Below are positions 1 to 10,306 of a DNA stretch of 64,000 nucleotides, in pieces. The stretch comes from Poa pratensis (lineage: Eukaryota > Streptophyta > Magnoliopsida > Poales > Poaceae), in contig CAMZMU010000040.1 of NCBI GenBank assembly GCA_947311845.1, forward strand, positions 53,535,975 through 53,599,974, in the 5' to 3' direction. The stretch's first letter is position 1. Each line of letters opens with the position of its first letter. The translations under genes were made by a program, and so were the position numbers. The notes beneath the pieces were generated by a model that did no database searches, was not told the origin of the DNA, and saw nothing but the letters and a program-made list of their open reading frames with translations.

Positions 1-1070
1 AACCGATTTGGCATTGCGATTGGGCAACACATCATGAGGTGGATACGCCCTTCTTTCGGTGTGTAGTCCTTATATATGCGTGCCCAATAGGCATCCCTCT
101 TTTGGTTGGCGCCTTTCATGCCGCTCATTCTCACGGCCATCCACGACTCGCACAACAACACGTCCTCCTTGTCGCTCCAAGTCCGGCCTCTGTAACCTGC
201 CTTTCTGCCACCATCCTCTTGCTCTTCGCTTTCCTCTTCTTCGGCCTAGCCATGGTCGCCATCCCCTTCGTTGCCCTGGCCGTGGTCGTCATCCCCTTCG
301 TCGCCCTGGCCGAACTGATCTGCGTCGGCGCCTCCGTAGCAATCACCAGCGATCAGTGCAGCCATCGCATCGGCGCCAGCATCCTACGCCACAAAAAACG
401 GCAACACGGATTGCAATAAGTGTACACAACAACAATTTGCATCCGCCTATGGCAATAACTGCGCACAACAACAATTTGCATTTGGCCGCTGACAATAAGT
501 GCGCACTACAACAATCCACCAGAATAAGTGCGGATCAGCAAGATAAATAGCACGCACCTGAACGAGTGGGTCGGCCGCGTTGCCGACTTCAGGCCCGAAG
601 AGGTGGCCGCGGGAAGCTGTCGCGTTGCCGCTTGTGGATGATGCCCGCCGCAGCGCCGGAGAGTTGGCGAACAACGGCGCCTCGTTCAGATCGATGGCCT
701 CGTCGGGGGAAAGCCGTGACTGTTGCGTCTGGTAGCCTGAGGTGTCCTCGAAGAAAGCCGGGGCAAACGGCGACCCGCAAAAGACGCCGGCGCTGGCTGG
801 GCCAGAGTTGTTTTGGCTCATGGAGATCAACATCTCGGTGGTATCTTTTGGCGACGGCTCATTCGCCGCCTTGTCCTTCTCCTTCAGTCGCCTGACTTGC
901 CGAAGGTGGGAAGCGCCAGTGCGCAGCTCAGCCTGGCTCACCGGCGCCTTGACCACCGACACCGAAAACTCCTGTGGCTCCCGCTTCATCGCCTTCTTCT
1001 TCGGTTGCGATGACGCCGGCGGCTTGAGACCCTCCTTGGGTTTCGAGAGGCCGACGGGCTTTGGCGACAT
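1..1070 (-). pseudogene. Myb/SANT-like transposon-associated protein, 5' part, runs off left edge
   Basis: Two exons are readable on the minus strand: exon 1 at 1070-558, starting MSPKPVGLSKPKEG, and exon 2 from 383 to the window edge. They are joined by a CAG|GTGCGTG donor and a GTAG acceptor with phase 0 on both sides. Exon 1 is basic and low-complexity, then has the segment DEAIDLNEAPLFANSP. Exon 2 encodes a Gly/Asp/Glu-rich linker followed by a trihelix/SANT-like start (WSDKEDVLLCESWMAV, then YWARIYKDY). This arrangement is typical of a large plant family that accompanies Harbinger-type transposons and is often misnamed glutathione S-transferase T3-like; it probably binds DNA. A TAG in frame in the acidic linker (246-248) makes this copy a likely pseudogene. 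The family assignment is from motif memory, not a search. Confidence 0.7.
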
Positions 1071-1959
1071 GGTGGCGGAAGGCGAGGAGGTCGCGGCGGC
1101 GGCGCAAGGGTTTGGGAAATGGAGGGAAGATTGAGAATTTTGGCGCCGGGGGCGACAATGTAGAGGAAGGGAATTGGGTGTATGACGGGCGGGTCACCCC
1201 TGTCGGAGGGCATGTCCGCCCCATGTCCGGCACCTCCGAGAGGGTCTCCAAACTTAGAGGCCCTTTCGGGGTGCCGGACACGATTTCGCTCGGGGCGACC
1301 CTTGGGGGGATGCCGCTGGTGGCGTTTTTTTGCGTCCGGACCCCCAATGGACCTTTTGGGATCATTTGGAGGCCCATGGTGGAGATGCTCTCATGGTTTG
1401 CAAATTTGTGTATGAGTTTTTGGACGTCGAGGTCAAGTTTTTTTTTTAGTTCAACATATAAGTCAAATATTTTTCAATTTGTTCATTGCCTCGTCAATAA
1501 AAAATCTATAAAAAAGTGAAAGCGAAATCATTTTTTCAACTTAGCGCCTGCGCTTGGTGACTGACCTGCTGACCGTGTGAGCAGCCACAAGCTGGGTGGT
1601 CGACACGTATCCAGTGGTACCCTCTTGTTCAGATAAGTTTCTCCGTAGGAATTGCCACTTTGGTGCTGCCGGCCAGTGGCACAACGACGATGGAACTATC
1701 ACAAAAACGGAAATGAGCAGACTGCAGCTGAGCAGGCTCACATGCTGCCCGCAAAAGAGAGAACTTTTGGGCATCTCCTTGGCGTAGAGATGTCAGATGA
1801 TCGGTATGCTGCTGGGTGAGTGGGCGCCCTCAGAGCATCTTCATCGCCGCTTTTATTTGAGCGTTAGCCAATCGTGTTGGAAAAGTTGCATTGGAAGCAC
1901 TGTTGTCGGCCTATTGGGAGCGGCTCCAAATACACTATCTTTTTCGGAAGATAAAAGAC
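1071..1959. other. Gene-free stretch left of the Mutator-like element
   Basis: It holds the 5' flank of the minus-strand SANT-like pseudogene, with the GC-rich, repetitive wording at 1190-1395 (TCCGGCACC, CCGGACACG, CGTCCGGACCCCC) seen near termini of grass DNA transposons. A T-rich segment follows at 1438-1530, then a dispersed repeat at 1541-1762. I see no supported gene. Confidence 0.5.
1541..1762. repeat. Diverged dispersed repeat shared with 22308-22562
   Basis: Two blocks match 22308-22562 and its second copy at 40540-40793. The first begins GCGCCTGCGCTTGGTGA and runs through GTCGACACGTATCCAGT. The second begins CACAACGACGATGGAACTAT and runs through CAGGCTCACA. The sequence between them is unrelated. 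There is no coding sense I can recognise. The other copy lies just beyond the 3' end of paralogue B, so this may be a relic of the same segmental duplication. Confidence 0.7.
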
Positions 1960-2211
1960 AATTCAATCTAAGATATACGAGAAAATTGCAAAAACCTACC
2001 ACAATTGTCGGCCAAATGACATGTCAGTACTATTTTTGGTGATTTTTTCATGTCAGTACCAGTCGTGGGACGACGAGCAACAGATGGCGCAAATGACTTG
2101 TTTTAAGCGTTAGACGATGCCGTCGCGCGCCCGTGCCCGCGCCTGGTCAAGACCGACCCGGTTGAACCCGACAGTCAGACCAGCTCCTCACTCCACGCCT
2201 CTCCTCTCTCT
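1960..2211 (+). repeat. Left terminal inverted repeat of the MULE
   Basis: About 250 bp matching the complement of 6244-6543. Relative to the right TIR it lacks about 50 bp after TTTTAAGCGTT (near 2110), where the right TIR carries a segment with an internal CTGACAAGG / CCTTGTCAG inverted pair. The pyrimidine-rich inner end (CTCCTCACTCCAC, then CTCT repeats) is shared. Confidence 0.9.
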
Positions 2212-2322
2212 CTGGAGCCCGACGAGCCCCGTCGCCGATCTCCGTCGTAGCTGTGTGGCGACGGCGAGACGTCCAGCGAGGGTCCATTAAGTGCAGAGGT
2301 AAGTCAGTGGTGATACATTGAG

Positions 2323-2344
2323 TTAGGGTTAGGGTTAGGGTTAG
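2323..2344 (+). promoter_or_regulatory. Telo-box-like run (TTAGGG units) in the leader of the GRF gene
   Basis: Three to four TTAGGG units lie just inside the left TIR, after a probable donor (AGAG|GTAAGT, about 2297). The unit is TTAGGG rather than the plant telomere TTTAGGG, and it is short, so it is not a telomere. Plant telo-boxes (AAACCCTAA) are known leader and promoter elements; function here is inference. Confidence 0.4.
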
Positions 2345-2432
2345 TTCTAGTGTTCCGATTTGAGGATTTGAAAGATTCGTGGATTCAGCTTCGATAAAGC
2401 CTCGATTTTCTTCTCTGTTGGTCTATTTGTAG

Positions 2433-3531
2433 TATCCAGAGGGGGGCTATACTCCTAATTCCATCGAGGATCCAACGTTTTGCGGTATTGCGTTGGATTC
2501 AACCTACGTTTGTTGTGTCCATAAGGAATTGCCAGAGAGATTTGTAGCTTATGAAGGGAGGAACACAGGGAGGCGTTTTCTGGCGTGTGCAGTTCAGAAT
2601 GTAAGTCCTTCCACTTTCGATTTCATGTTATGAGTCTTCGTTAAGTAGTGATGTTCACATAATGAGACTATGTTAATTAGTTATATATGGTAATTAGTTA
2701 GATGGATATGGTGTAGTGGTATCTGTTTATTAGTACATGATGATCCAGAAGTAATATTTGAGGAAGTAGGAGGCAGTGTTAATTACTTAGACAACATAGG
2801 TACCTAAATGTATGTAGTTGCTGTAATTGGAAGCAAAATAACCAGTAACATAGTTGCAGTAATTTGAGGAAGTAGAAGAATAACCAGTAATAAGATGTAG
2901 TTGCAGTAATTTTTTGCAGTAAAATAAATATATGTAGTTGGAGTAATTATTTATCTAGTTGCATACTGATTTAGTCTCTTCTCATTTTATTTTTGTTAGG
3001 AAGTTGAAAATTGTGGCATTGTGGAGTGGATAGATCCTGAATGGACAGATTCACTTCAGTATGCATTACATCATTTGTGGAGCAAGTTAGATGAGGTTAA
3101 TGCGGCCAGATTGGAAGAGCAGTTTGATCATAGTGTGGTGAGCAAGAATCTGGCTCAAGACCTGCGTGAAATGGAGAAGAAATACAGTGATTTAAAGGCT
3201 GAAGTCAACAAGACAGTGGAAGAGACTGTGAAAAAGGTTCACCTCGCAAACTACTATGCCAACTTGATGGAAGAGGAGAAGGATGAAACAAAATTTGAAG
3301 TATGTGATAAAGCAAGGATTGAAGCAGAGGCAAAGGTGGCAGAGATGGTGGAGGAGAACAAAAATCTGAAGCAAGAGGTGGAGAAGAAAATCCAAGCTGG
3401 TGAAATGGAAGCATTGAAGGGGAAAAGAAGAAGCTGGAGTATGCTCTGTTTGATCTGTTGAAAGCACACAATGCAAAGAGAGAGAACCTCAAGAAAATAC
3501 AGCAGATCCTCGATGAATCCAATGAGATGTA
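2433..3531 (+). pseudogene. GRF-type zinc finger plus coiled-coil protein carried by the MULE
   Basis: Exon 2433-2600 follows a TTTGTAG acceptor and ends at CAGAAT|GTAAGT. The next exon starts at 3000 after TTTTGTTAG, phase 0. Together they encode a GRF-like finger: CVH, then NTGRRFLAC, then NCGIVEWIDPEW, about residues 15-70. A long Glu/Lys-rich coiled coil follows (LREMEKKYSDLKAE through VEENKNLKQEVEKK). The first coding exon and start codon are not found; they may lie before the donor near 2297. Near 3425 the frame shifts by one in a GGGGAAAAGAAGAAG run. The alternative frame continues the coiled coil to a TAA at 3529-3531. GRF fingers bind nucleic acid; why MULEs carry them is not known to me. 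Confidence 0.65.
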
Positions 3532-4398
3532 ATAGATTAGTTTTAAATCAAGTGTCAGGTTGAACTTTGTGTAAGCATCAGTGCATGAATTTGTGTTAGT
3601 TTGACCTCTATTTGTATTTGTGGACCTATATATGGATTTGAATTGTGTGTTCTGGATCTTAATGTCAGTACAAATTATGTGTGTTAAATCCTAAGTTGAT
3701 CAATCTGTTTGAATATTGATTTGAATTGTGTGAGGAAGCATTTGTGTCGATCAATTATGTTTGAGTACTAGATGTTAAGAGTGAGTACATAGTACGTTAT
3801 TCGTCGACGACAACTAGATGTTTAGAAGTAGATGTTTTTAGATGTAGTTCATATTCGTCGACGACAACTAGGTGTTTAGAAGTAGATGTTTTTAGATGTA
3901 GTTCATAGTTGTCGTTGACGTTATTCGACGACGACAACTAGATGTTTAGAAGTAGATGTTTTTAGATGTAGTTCATAGTTGTCGTCGACGTTATTTGTCG
4001 AGGACATTTAGATGTTTAGAATATAGGGACATAGTTGTCGTCGACGAATGTTGTCGACGACGACTAGATCATCAAAAATTGAACATGATCTCTGCATATC
4101 CCTAGCAAATTCATCTCAATTAAATCAGAGGATATCCCAACAACCAATAAGATGATAGCAACAGAACTAGCAACACATCTAGATTTCAACATCACAGGAC
4201 ATCTATCTCTAGTGCATTACAGGTTCAAATAGCAACTTAGTGGTTCATTACAGGTTCAGACAACAACATAGCAACAACTACTCGAGTTCATTACAACTTC
4301 AACTAGCAACAACAGTGCTAAGGCATGAACTTGAATCACATGTCCATTACAGCACTCTACATCACCAAAAGCATCACCAGTTGTGGTAACTAGCAAGT
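3532..4398. other. Intergenic region between the convergent MULE genes
   Basis: AT-rich 3' flanks of both genes surround a palindrome-bearing tandem array (3795-4072). The A/C-rich block at 4080-4390 is probably the 3' untranslated region of the minus-strand gene. I see no coding content. Confidence 0.5.
3795..4072. repeat. Tandem array with internal GTCGTCGACGA palindromes
   Basis: Three to four degenerate units of about 50-70 bp each contain a CGTCGACGACAACTAG segment, then AGATGTTTAGAAGTAGATG, then TTTTTAGATGTAGTTCATA. From the second unit on, each ends with the inverse (AGTTGTCGTCGACG), so each unit can fold as a hairpin around the SalI-like GTCGAC core. It sits between the 3' ends of two convergent genes. 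Confidence 0.85.
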
Positions 4399-5829
4399 TC
4401 AGGAATTACACCACAACATTTCACCAAAATAACCAGTCATGTTTCTGGAATTACAGTCCAACGGTCGGGACAAATGGAGTTCAGTTGCTAGAAGGACCAG
4501 AAGGGCCAGCTTCTCCATCTCCAGCTGCTGGTTCATAACAATGTTGGTAGTTGGATCTGATCTGAACATACCTTCATAGGTGTGAGCCAACCATTTGGCA
4601 CTAACCCTACGGCTTTCAGTTGTTGTCCCATAGGTATGCTCAATTTGCATCTTCCTAATGCAAAAGGTCTTCTCCCCTTTTATATCAGATGCCACCATGT
4701 GGAAATGACGGTCCTCATGTATGCACTGGACACTAACTCTAACATTGGAGTTCCTGTGGTAGATGTAATTCCTACTTTGTGCTATGTGCAAATTAATCAA
4801 TGCATCTCTTAACTGTTCCACGTCTCTGAAGCACATTTTCAAGCACAATTGCTAATGTGCCTGCAACCTCCTCTCATCATACTTTCCTCTCTTTGGTAGC
4901 ACCCAGGACGGTGGTTCAAAACCATCATCATCACAGTCTTTTAAAAGTACACCTTCTTCTTCATCTGTTGAGGGTATGTAGTTAACTACATCATCAATAA
5001 CCACACTAGAGTGAGACCTGAGAGTGGGGCCTGGTCTCACTTTCTTATTTCTCTTCTTCTTTGGTTCACTGACAGGTTCAGGTGCTGGTTCACTGGCTTG
5101 TTGACTAGCTGGTTCATCTTCTTGTACAAATAAATCATCTATGTCAGTATCACCTTCACAGTGCAGCAGGGGGTCCTCTCTACTCCTCCTCATCTCATCA
5201 ATCCTCTCAGCAAGTTATTCATCTTCCTTGCTCCTAATTTCTTCCCTAATAGCAAAATCTGCCTCTCCCATGGCAAAGTCTGAATCTGACCCAATATCTT
5301 CATCATGTGGCACCTCTATTGCCTTCCCCTTGTCAACATTGATGCTTTCTTGTGTGCACACATAAGGGTTAGCTTCAGTCTGACTGCCTACAGTTCCTCC
5401 TTCACTTTCTAATATACATCCTTCATCATCAACAACATAAACAAGAGGTGCACTCAAATCATACACAACTGGGTTTGTGTATTGAATTACACTAGCTGAT
5501 GCAGCAGCACATGATGCCTGAGATGGTGGAGCAGCTCTGTCGCATTTCATTACAGCAGCAGCTCTGCCCCTCTTGACAGTAAAATTCAGAACTTTGCTTG
5601 AATTGAAATACTTTAGCAGTTCATATATTTTTGCATTATTGTCAACTAGTTCCAAACCAGCACCCTTTCTACAGTAAATAGAATCTCTAATACTATATCC
5701 TTGGGTCTCGATCAAAGCAAGCAGATTCATGAAGGTGACATCATCACGGCCAAGTCTCCTCTCGAGATTGTCCAGTCCATCGAAATGAATTCGCACTTCC
5801 CAAACCTCTTGATCCAAACTACAAAGCAA
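4399..5829 (-). pseudogene. MURA-like transposase N-terminal region, catalytic domain missing
   Basis: One reading frame from 5829 to 4399 is broken by two in-frame stops: TAA at 5215-5217 (after KEDE) and TAG at 4852-4854 (after RRLQAH). In order it encodes a PB1-like N-terminal domain (WEVRIHFDGLDNLERRLG), an acidic Pro/Glu/Ala linker with a KKKRNKKVRP basic patch, and the MuDR-type N-terminal transposase domain (DVEQLRDALINLHIAQSRNY, then HTYEGMFRSDP). It then jumps to an unrelated tail and ends. The DDE MULE catalytic domain expected after FRSDP is absent, consistent with internal deletion of an autonomous parent. A Gly/Ser-rich upstream exon is possible near 6084-6227 but unsupported. 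Confidence 0.75.
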
Positions 5830-5867
5830 CGCAATATAGAGAGATTCAGTGAAACCCCGAAATCTGG

Positions 5868-5927
5868 AAACCCTAACCCTAAATCCCCAAAATTTTACAC
5901 TGTCTACTCCAAGCCTAACCCTAAATC
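5868..5927 (-). promoter_or_regulatory. Telo-box motifs in the leader of the MURA-like gene
   Basis: AAACCCTAACCCTAAATCC at 5868-5886 and CCTAACCCTAAATCG at 5913-5927 lie just upstream of the minus-strand start. They mirror the TTAGGG run in the leader of the opposing gene. AAACCCTAA is a known plant telo-box; the regulatory role here is inferred. Confidence 0.4.
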
Positions 5928-6243
5928 GAAATCAACAGAGACAGGGACAAAGAAAATGGAGTAGATGCTTACTCAACGCCACCGAATCCCTGTCGTCCAC
6001 TGCTCGCTCATCGCCGGATTGGCCACCCACATCTCAGCTAGCAGCGTGGCCGCCCTCGATGCCCGCGACGGCGGTGACCACAGCTAGTCCAGGTCATCGA
6101 CGCTGCTTCCAGATCCAGCACTCGAGCCGCCTCCACCTGCAGCAATGCCGCCACCATGAGCACTACCACCGTCGTGGGCACCGCCACTCCCTCCGCCGCC
6201 ACCCGGATTCGCCATGTCATCCATCTGCGAACGCATGGGAAAA

Positions 6244-6543
6244 GAGAGAGAGAGAGGAGTGGAGTGAGGAGCTGGTCTGCTGTCGGGTTCCGACCGGGTC
6301 GGTCTTGACCAGGCGCGGGCACGGCGCGCGACGGCAGCGTCTAATTGCCGTTTGGCCACGTTAGCGCTGACAAGGGGGCCAGCCTTGTCAGAACGCTTAA
6401 AACGAGTCATTTGCGCCATCTGTTGCTCGTCGTCCCACGACCGACACTGACATGAAAAAATCACCAAAACTGGTAATGACCTGTCATTTGGCCGATAATC
6501 GTGGTAGGTTTTTGTAATTTCCTCGTATATCTTAGATTGAATT
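6244..6543 (-). repeat. Right terminal inverted repeat of the MULE
   Basis: About 300 bp, complement of 1960-2211, with an extra ~50 bp segment containing GCTGACAAGGGGGCCAGCC. It ends TCTTAGATTGAATT at 6543. Confidence 0.9.
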
Positions 6544-6633
6544 ATGGTTCTGAACACATAAAATGGTTATATGGTAAGAAATAAAATAATACATACAATA
6601 ATTCATATTTAATTTAATTGCACACTCAATTTG

Positions 6634-6893
6634 GGCCGCCTGCTTGTCTTTGTTTGTCCATAGAGGCACAAGTAGATCATTTTACAGTTACACCTAAGTT
6701 TTTTCATCTTGGATTTTGGGGTTGATGACACGAAAATTGGCAAACTCTCCTTTCACTTCATGATCAACCCGTGAAAGAGGCCTTGGAGATAGTACGGGTG
6801 ATCATCGGCCAGTGGAGGAGCAGCGTGCTAATCGATGATTATGTTATGCATGATAATACAAGTCATCGTCACATCCCTCATCCGCTCTTCAGA
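6634..6893 (-). pseudogene. PIF/Harbinger transposase relic, C-terminal part
   Basis: Read on the minus strand from the retrotransposon insertion point, this gives ERMRDVTMTCIIMHNIIID, the conserved block near the end of Harbinger DDE_4 transposases. After a stop and a frameshift follow VDHEVKGEFANFRVINPKIQ and NDLLVPLWTNKDKQAA. At least four in-frame stops and one frameshift are present. The N-terminal neighbour is at 16646-16882. The two halves abut exactly at the TCAGA target duplication of the intervening element. Confidence 0.75.
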
Positions 6894-9800
6894 TGTAGTG
6901 CCCCGACCCGACTGTTATACAGTGATACTGTGTCCCCGGTTATCCGATACCACCAGACACACTATCAAAGCATAATAGAGAGATCAAGACTTGTGGAACA
7001 ACTGGCACATCACAGACTCTACGACACAAAACATATAGTTCAACTCTTATAATAGAGAAAGATAGCAAATGACAACCAGAGGTCACAGACCCAACATTAC
7101 AACAAGCGGAAGCAAAATAAGTTGTTCTAAACAACAAGATCCAGATTATGGCCTAAGAGGCCTACAAATAAACACCCAGCGCCAGCTGTTCCGGGATGTC
7201 CCAAGCTGCCACCTGGGAACCCCAGACTACTCGTCGACGTCCACAAAGAACCCACCTTCGAGGTCGGTGAAGTCCTCCTCTGAAACAAAACAAACGACGT
7301 TGAGTTCGACGAACTCGCAAGATTATATATAGAGCATTAGCTCGATGAAGCTTTCAAGGTTTTATGGCTGTTTTGCATAAAGCTGATTTTATTTATGAAA
7401 AACATAACTTAAAGGCATCGACTAATCAGAATATTTTCAAAAGAGGTAAGGAATAACTCTTTCTTTCATCACCTTACTCATCGTCAACCATCATCAACCA
7501 TGGTACCTGTTCATCAAAGGCACCTCCCCGAATCACCCTCGAGAAAGCTCACCTTGCATTTGTGAGTGGTACCTCTAGTACCCAGTTTTTAATCATTCCG
7601 TTAAAGTTATTCTATGATCTTACCTTCACTTCCCAAGTTCGTCCATAACCGCGGACACGGCTTTTCGAAAAGATTTACCCTGCAGGGGTGTACAATGTTT
7701 GCCACGCGTACCGTCTGGCCCATTACCTAGCTTTTAGCTCTCTTCCTTGGAGAACCGGCTGGGTGGGAGCGGTGTCGACTTCTCCCTCGTTAAGGACTTT
7801 CCAGGATCATCAGTGGCGCCAGGGCAGCCAGTGCCTGCAACACCCGCCCCACGGCCACTCATTTTCCTAACACCACCATCCTCATCTCAGTTCATCCCAC
7901 CATCATCACGCACGCGCAAATGGATGCCCGAACTAGAGGACCCTGGCTAGCCCCGCCCGAGTTATTTAGTCTATGAGGGTTCCTGCAAATGCATAGGCCT
8001 CACGCATGGTTGCACGCTCAGTCTTGGTTCAAGAGGTATAGAACTCGCTCCTAGGCGGCGAGAACGAGACAAAACACCACAACCGCAGTGGCCTCTCATC
8101 CCCACCTTTAAGCATTTTATTATCCGTCACCACAATTTCTCCACCATCATTCTCATCTCATCACCTCTTTCCAACACAAACCATCCATCGTATAGCTATG
8201 CAATTAACTAAGCATGGCTAAGAATCAACAAGCATAGTAGGTATCTCGGCCAACAATACAAACCTATGGATAATAGGGGGGGAAACAGGTATTGGCATCG
8301 GAAACTTAATGCAATTATAGGATACTCTAATCCAATAAATTGACATTTGGAACCGCATGCAATATTATAGTGGAGAAAATATTTGCGGAAAATAGGATAA
8401 GATATGCTCAGAGGGGGATTACGCTTGCCTGGATCAGCGTGCTGGTAGTACGGCTCTTCACGATACTGTGGGGGCACTTCCCCTCCTTGATCTACCGATG
8501 CACAACAATACCGGAGAGGAACAATCAAAACCACGGAAAACATTGGTGCAATGCGCAAACACATGATGACATGACATTTTAAATCCCCGGGAGGGGGATG
8601 ATGCAACTATTCAAATTAAACGGAGTTCGGGTGCTTAGAGGGGCGCATCCCGGATATCCGTGAATTTAAGTCATGGATCATATTACTTGTTGATTACGGT
8701 GGTCGAAACCCTAGGGTATAACTTGTAGATGCTAAGACATGATCATGTGGGAGATGCAGGGTTTTGGCGATTTAACATACATGATAACCATTTAAACGGT
8801 TGGTTCACGAATTTCCGGACATTCGGGTATACTACAACCTTTTATGGTAGACCGACAGAATTACAAGTTAAACATTTTAATTCCTCTTGTAATTATGCCT
8901 GGTTATTATTCAAATCCAACACATTATTACCACTTAACCAAAATAGGAAGAAAAATAAGAAGAAACAGTACATTTTCTTTGTGCAGGGCAAAATCGGAAT
9001 ATCCGGTTTATTAAAACTCGGAATATCCGATGGAACACAAGTCCCAGAATTTGGCTAAGGACTGAAGATTTTCTTCGTACTGATAGGAATTGGAAAATCC
9101 GAATTTGTAGAAATCGGAAAATCCGATCATCGGAGATAGCTCGCCATGGCTAAGGACTGAAACAGAATCGCACTGGAACTGATCGGAAACTCCGATTGCT
9201 CATCGACTCGGATTATCCGAGCGAGCGCAGAGTACAGCGGCGAGCACGGCGACCTGCGGGCGCCGGTGAACCACGGCGGGAGAGGAAGGAACGGAGGGCA
9301 AAGGAGGGGTGCGTGCTCACCCTGATGGCGTGGAGGTGCTCGGCGTGGTCGGGATGGACGGGAACGGCGGCAATCGACCGCGGCGGCGCTCGAAGTGCAG
9401 CGGCGAGGCAGTGGAAGGTGACGGCGATTTCGGTCTTCCCCGGCCGATTCCTTTGGTGGGGAAGTAGAGGAGGACACGGCGGAGCTTCCTACGTCCTTGG
9501 TTCCGCTCGGGAGCTACCCAGTCGACGGCGACGCGGCGGCGGAGCTCGAGCTGCGGGCGGCCATGGTGGAAGCAAGGAAAGGAGAGGAACGGGGAAGAAA
9601 AATCTGGGGGACGGGGTGAGGAGCAGGTGGGGCTCGTGGCTGGCTTCCCTTCCTCGCAGGGGAGTGGGCAGAGGGGGCCCGGCGATGGGGGGCGCGGCAT
9701 GGGAGCGCCGCGGCATGGTGCCAGTGCCCCAGGAGAGAGATGACGCTTTTCCCGAAAACCCCCTGGAGAAATTTGGTTCCTCACGGATAGGTCCTTTTCA

Positions 9801-10306
9801 GCTTTTATTTTAAAGTCTTTTAAAAACCAGTACCTCCAGTGATTTAATTAAGGCACTAAACAATTTCCAAAAATTATGAAATAAATTGGGTGGCCTTTTT
9901 ATACCATGAGGAAGCTCCACAAAAATTGGCGCCTCCAAATAAAATGTTTTGAACCCCTTTTGTTTAGAAAGTTGGATAGGGCATTTTTGCTAAATTCGAA
10001 GATGTTGCTCCTTTAACAATTTGGAGCAAGTGCAAAATATTATTTTTGGAGCTCTTGGAACTTCCTTGACAAATAGGAGATGTCGAAGTAATTTTATTTG
10101 CAAGATTGAGTGCCTTCGTTGTTTTGAAATTTGTGGAAGCACATTTGGCAATTTGGTTTTTAAAATGTTGCCAAGTCTCCACAATTCCCTAGCAACAACC
10201 ACAAATCCCTAGCAACAACAACAATTTGCATGATGCCATGATGCAATTAACACAAAAGTGGAAAATTTACACGGGTTTTCAAGGTTTTCAACTTTGGGCT
10301 GTTACA
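6894..10306 (-). repeat. 3' LTR of the LARD-like element (3,413 bp)
   Basis: In element sense it begins TGTAACAGCCCAAAG and ends CGGGGCACTACA. It differs from the other LTR by scattered substitutions and a ~17 bp length difference near 9690-9715. ORFs of up to 205 codons inside it are composition-driven and unrecognised. Confidence 0.9.
8995..9219. repeat. Cluster of CGG-N5-CCG dyads in the LTR
   Basis: CGGAATATCCG occurs at 8995-9005 and 9019-9029, TGGAAAATCCG (degenerate) at 9091-9101, CGGAAAATCCG at 9115-9125, CGGAAACTCCG at 9184-9194 and CGGATTATCCG at 9209-9219. All are short palindromes of one design. The same set recurs in the other LTR at 15350-15574 and in the third assembled copy near 33593-33818. 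Confidence 0.85.

Larger units (their letters stand above)
1960..6543. mobile_element. Mutator-like element (MULE) with long terminal inverted repeats
   Basis: The element is 4,584 bp and bounded by long inverted repeats that start AATTCAATCTAAGATATACG at the left and end with its complement at the right. It carries two convergent gene remnants: a plus-strand GRF zinc-finger/coiled-coil gene and a minus-strand MURA-like gene that stops before the catalytic transposase domain. Long TIRs plus a MURA-type N-terminus define a MULE. No 9-bp target duplication is visible: the flanks are ATAAAAGAC (left) and ATGGTTCTG (right). It is therefore old, rearranged or slightly mis-bounded. It lacks a catalytic domain and so would be non-autonomous. 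Confidence 0.85.

Noticed and set aside
2323..2344. Interstitial telomere
   Set aside because: Only three to four TTAGGG units, not the plant TTTAGGG, and placed in a gene leader inside a MULE.
3795..4072. CRISPR-like array
   Set aside because: Repeats are contiguous and degenerate with internal palindromes and no unique spacers, in a plant transposon.
1951..6552. 9-bp target duplication for the MULE
   Set aside because: The flanking bases ATAAAAGAC and ATGGTTCTG do not match.
9196..9813. 205-residue ORF in the LARD LTR
   Set aside because: Antisense to the element, broken in the other LTR, low-complexity Arg/Gly composition.
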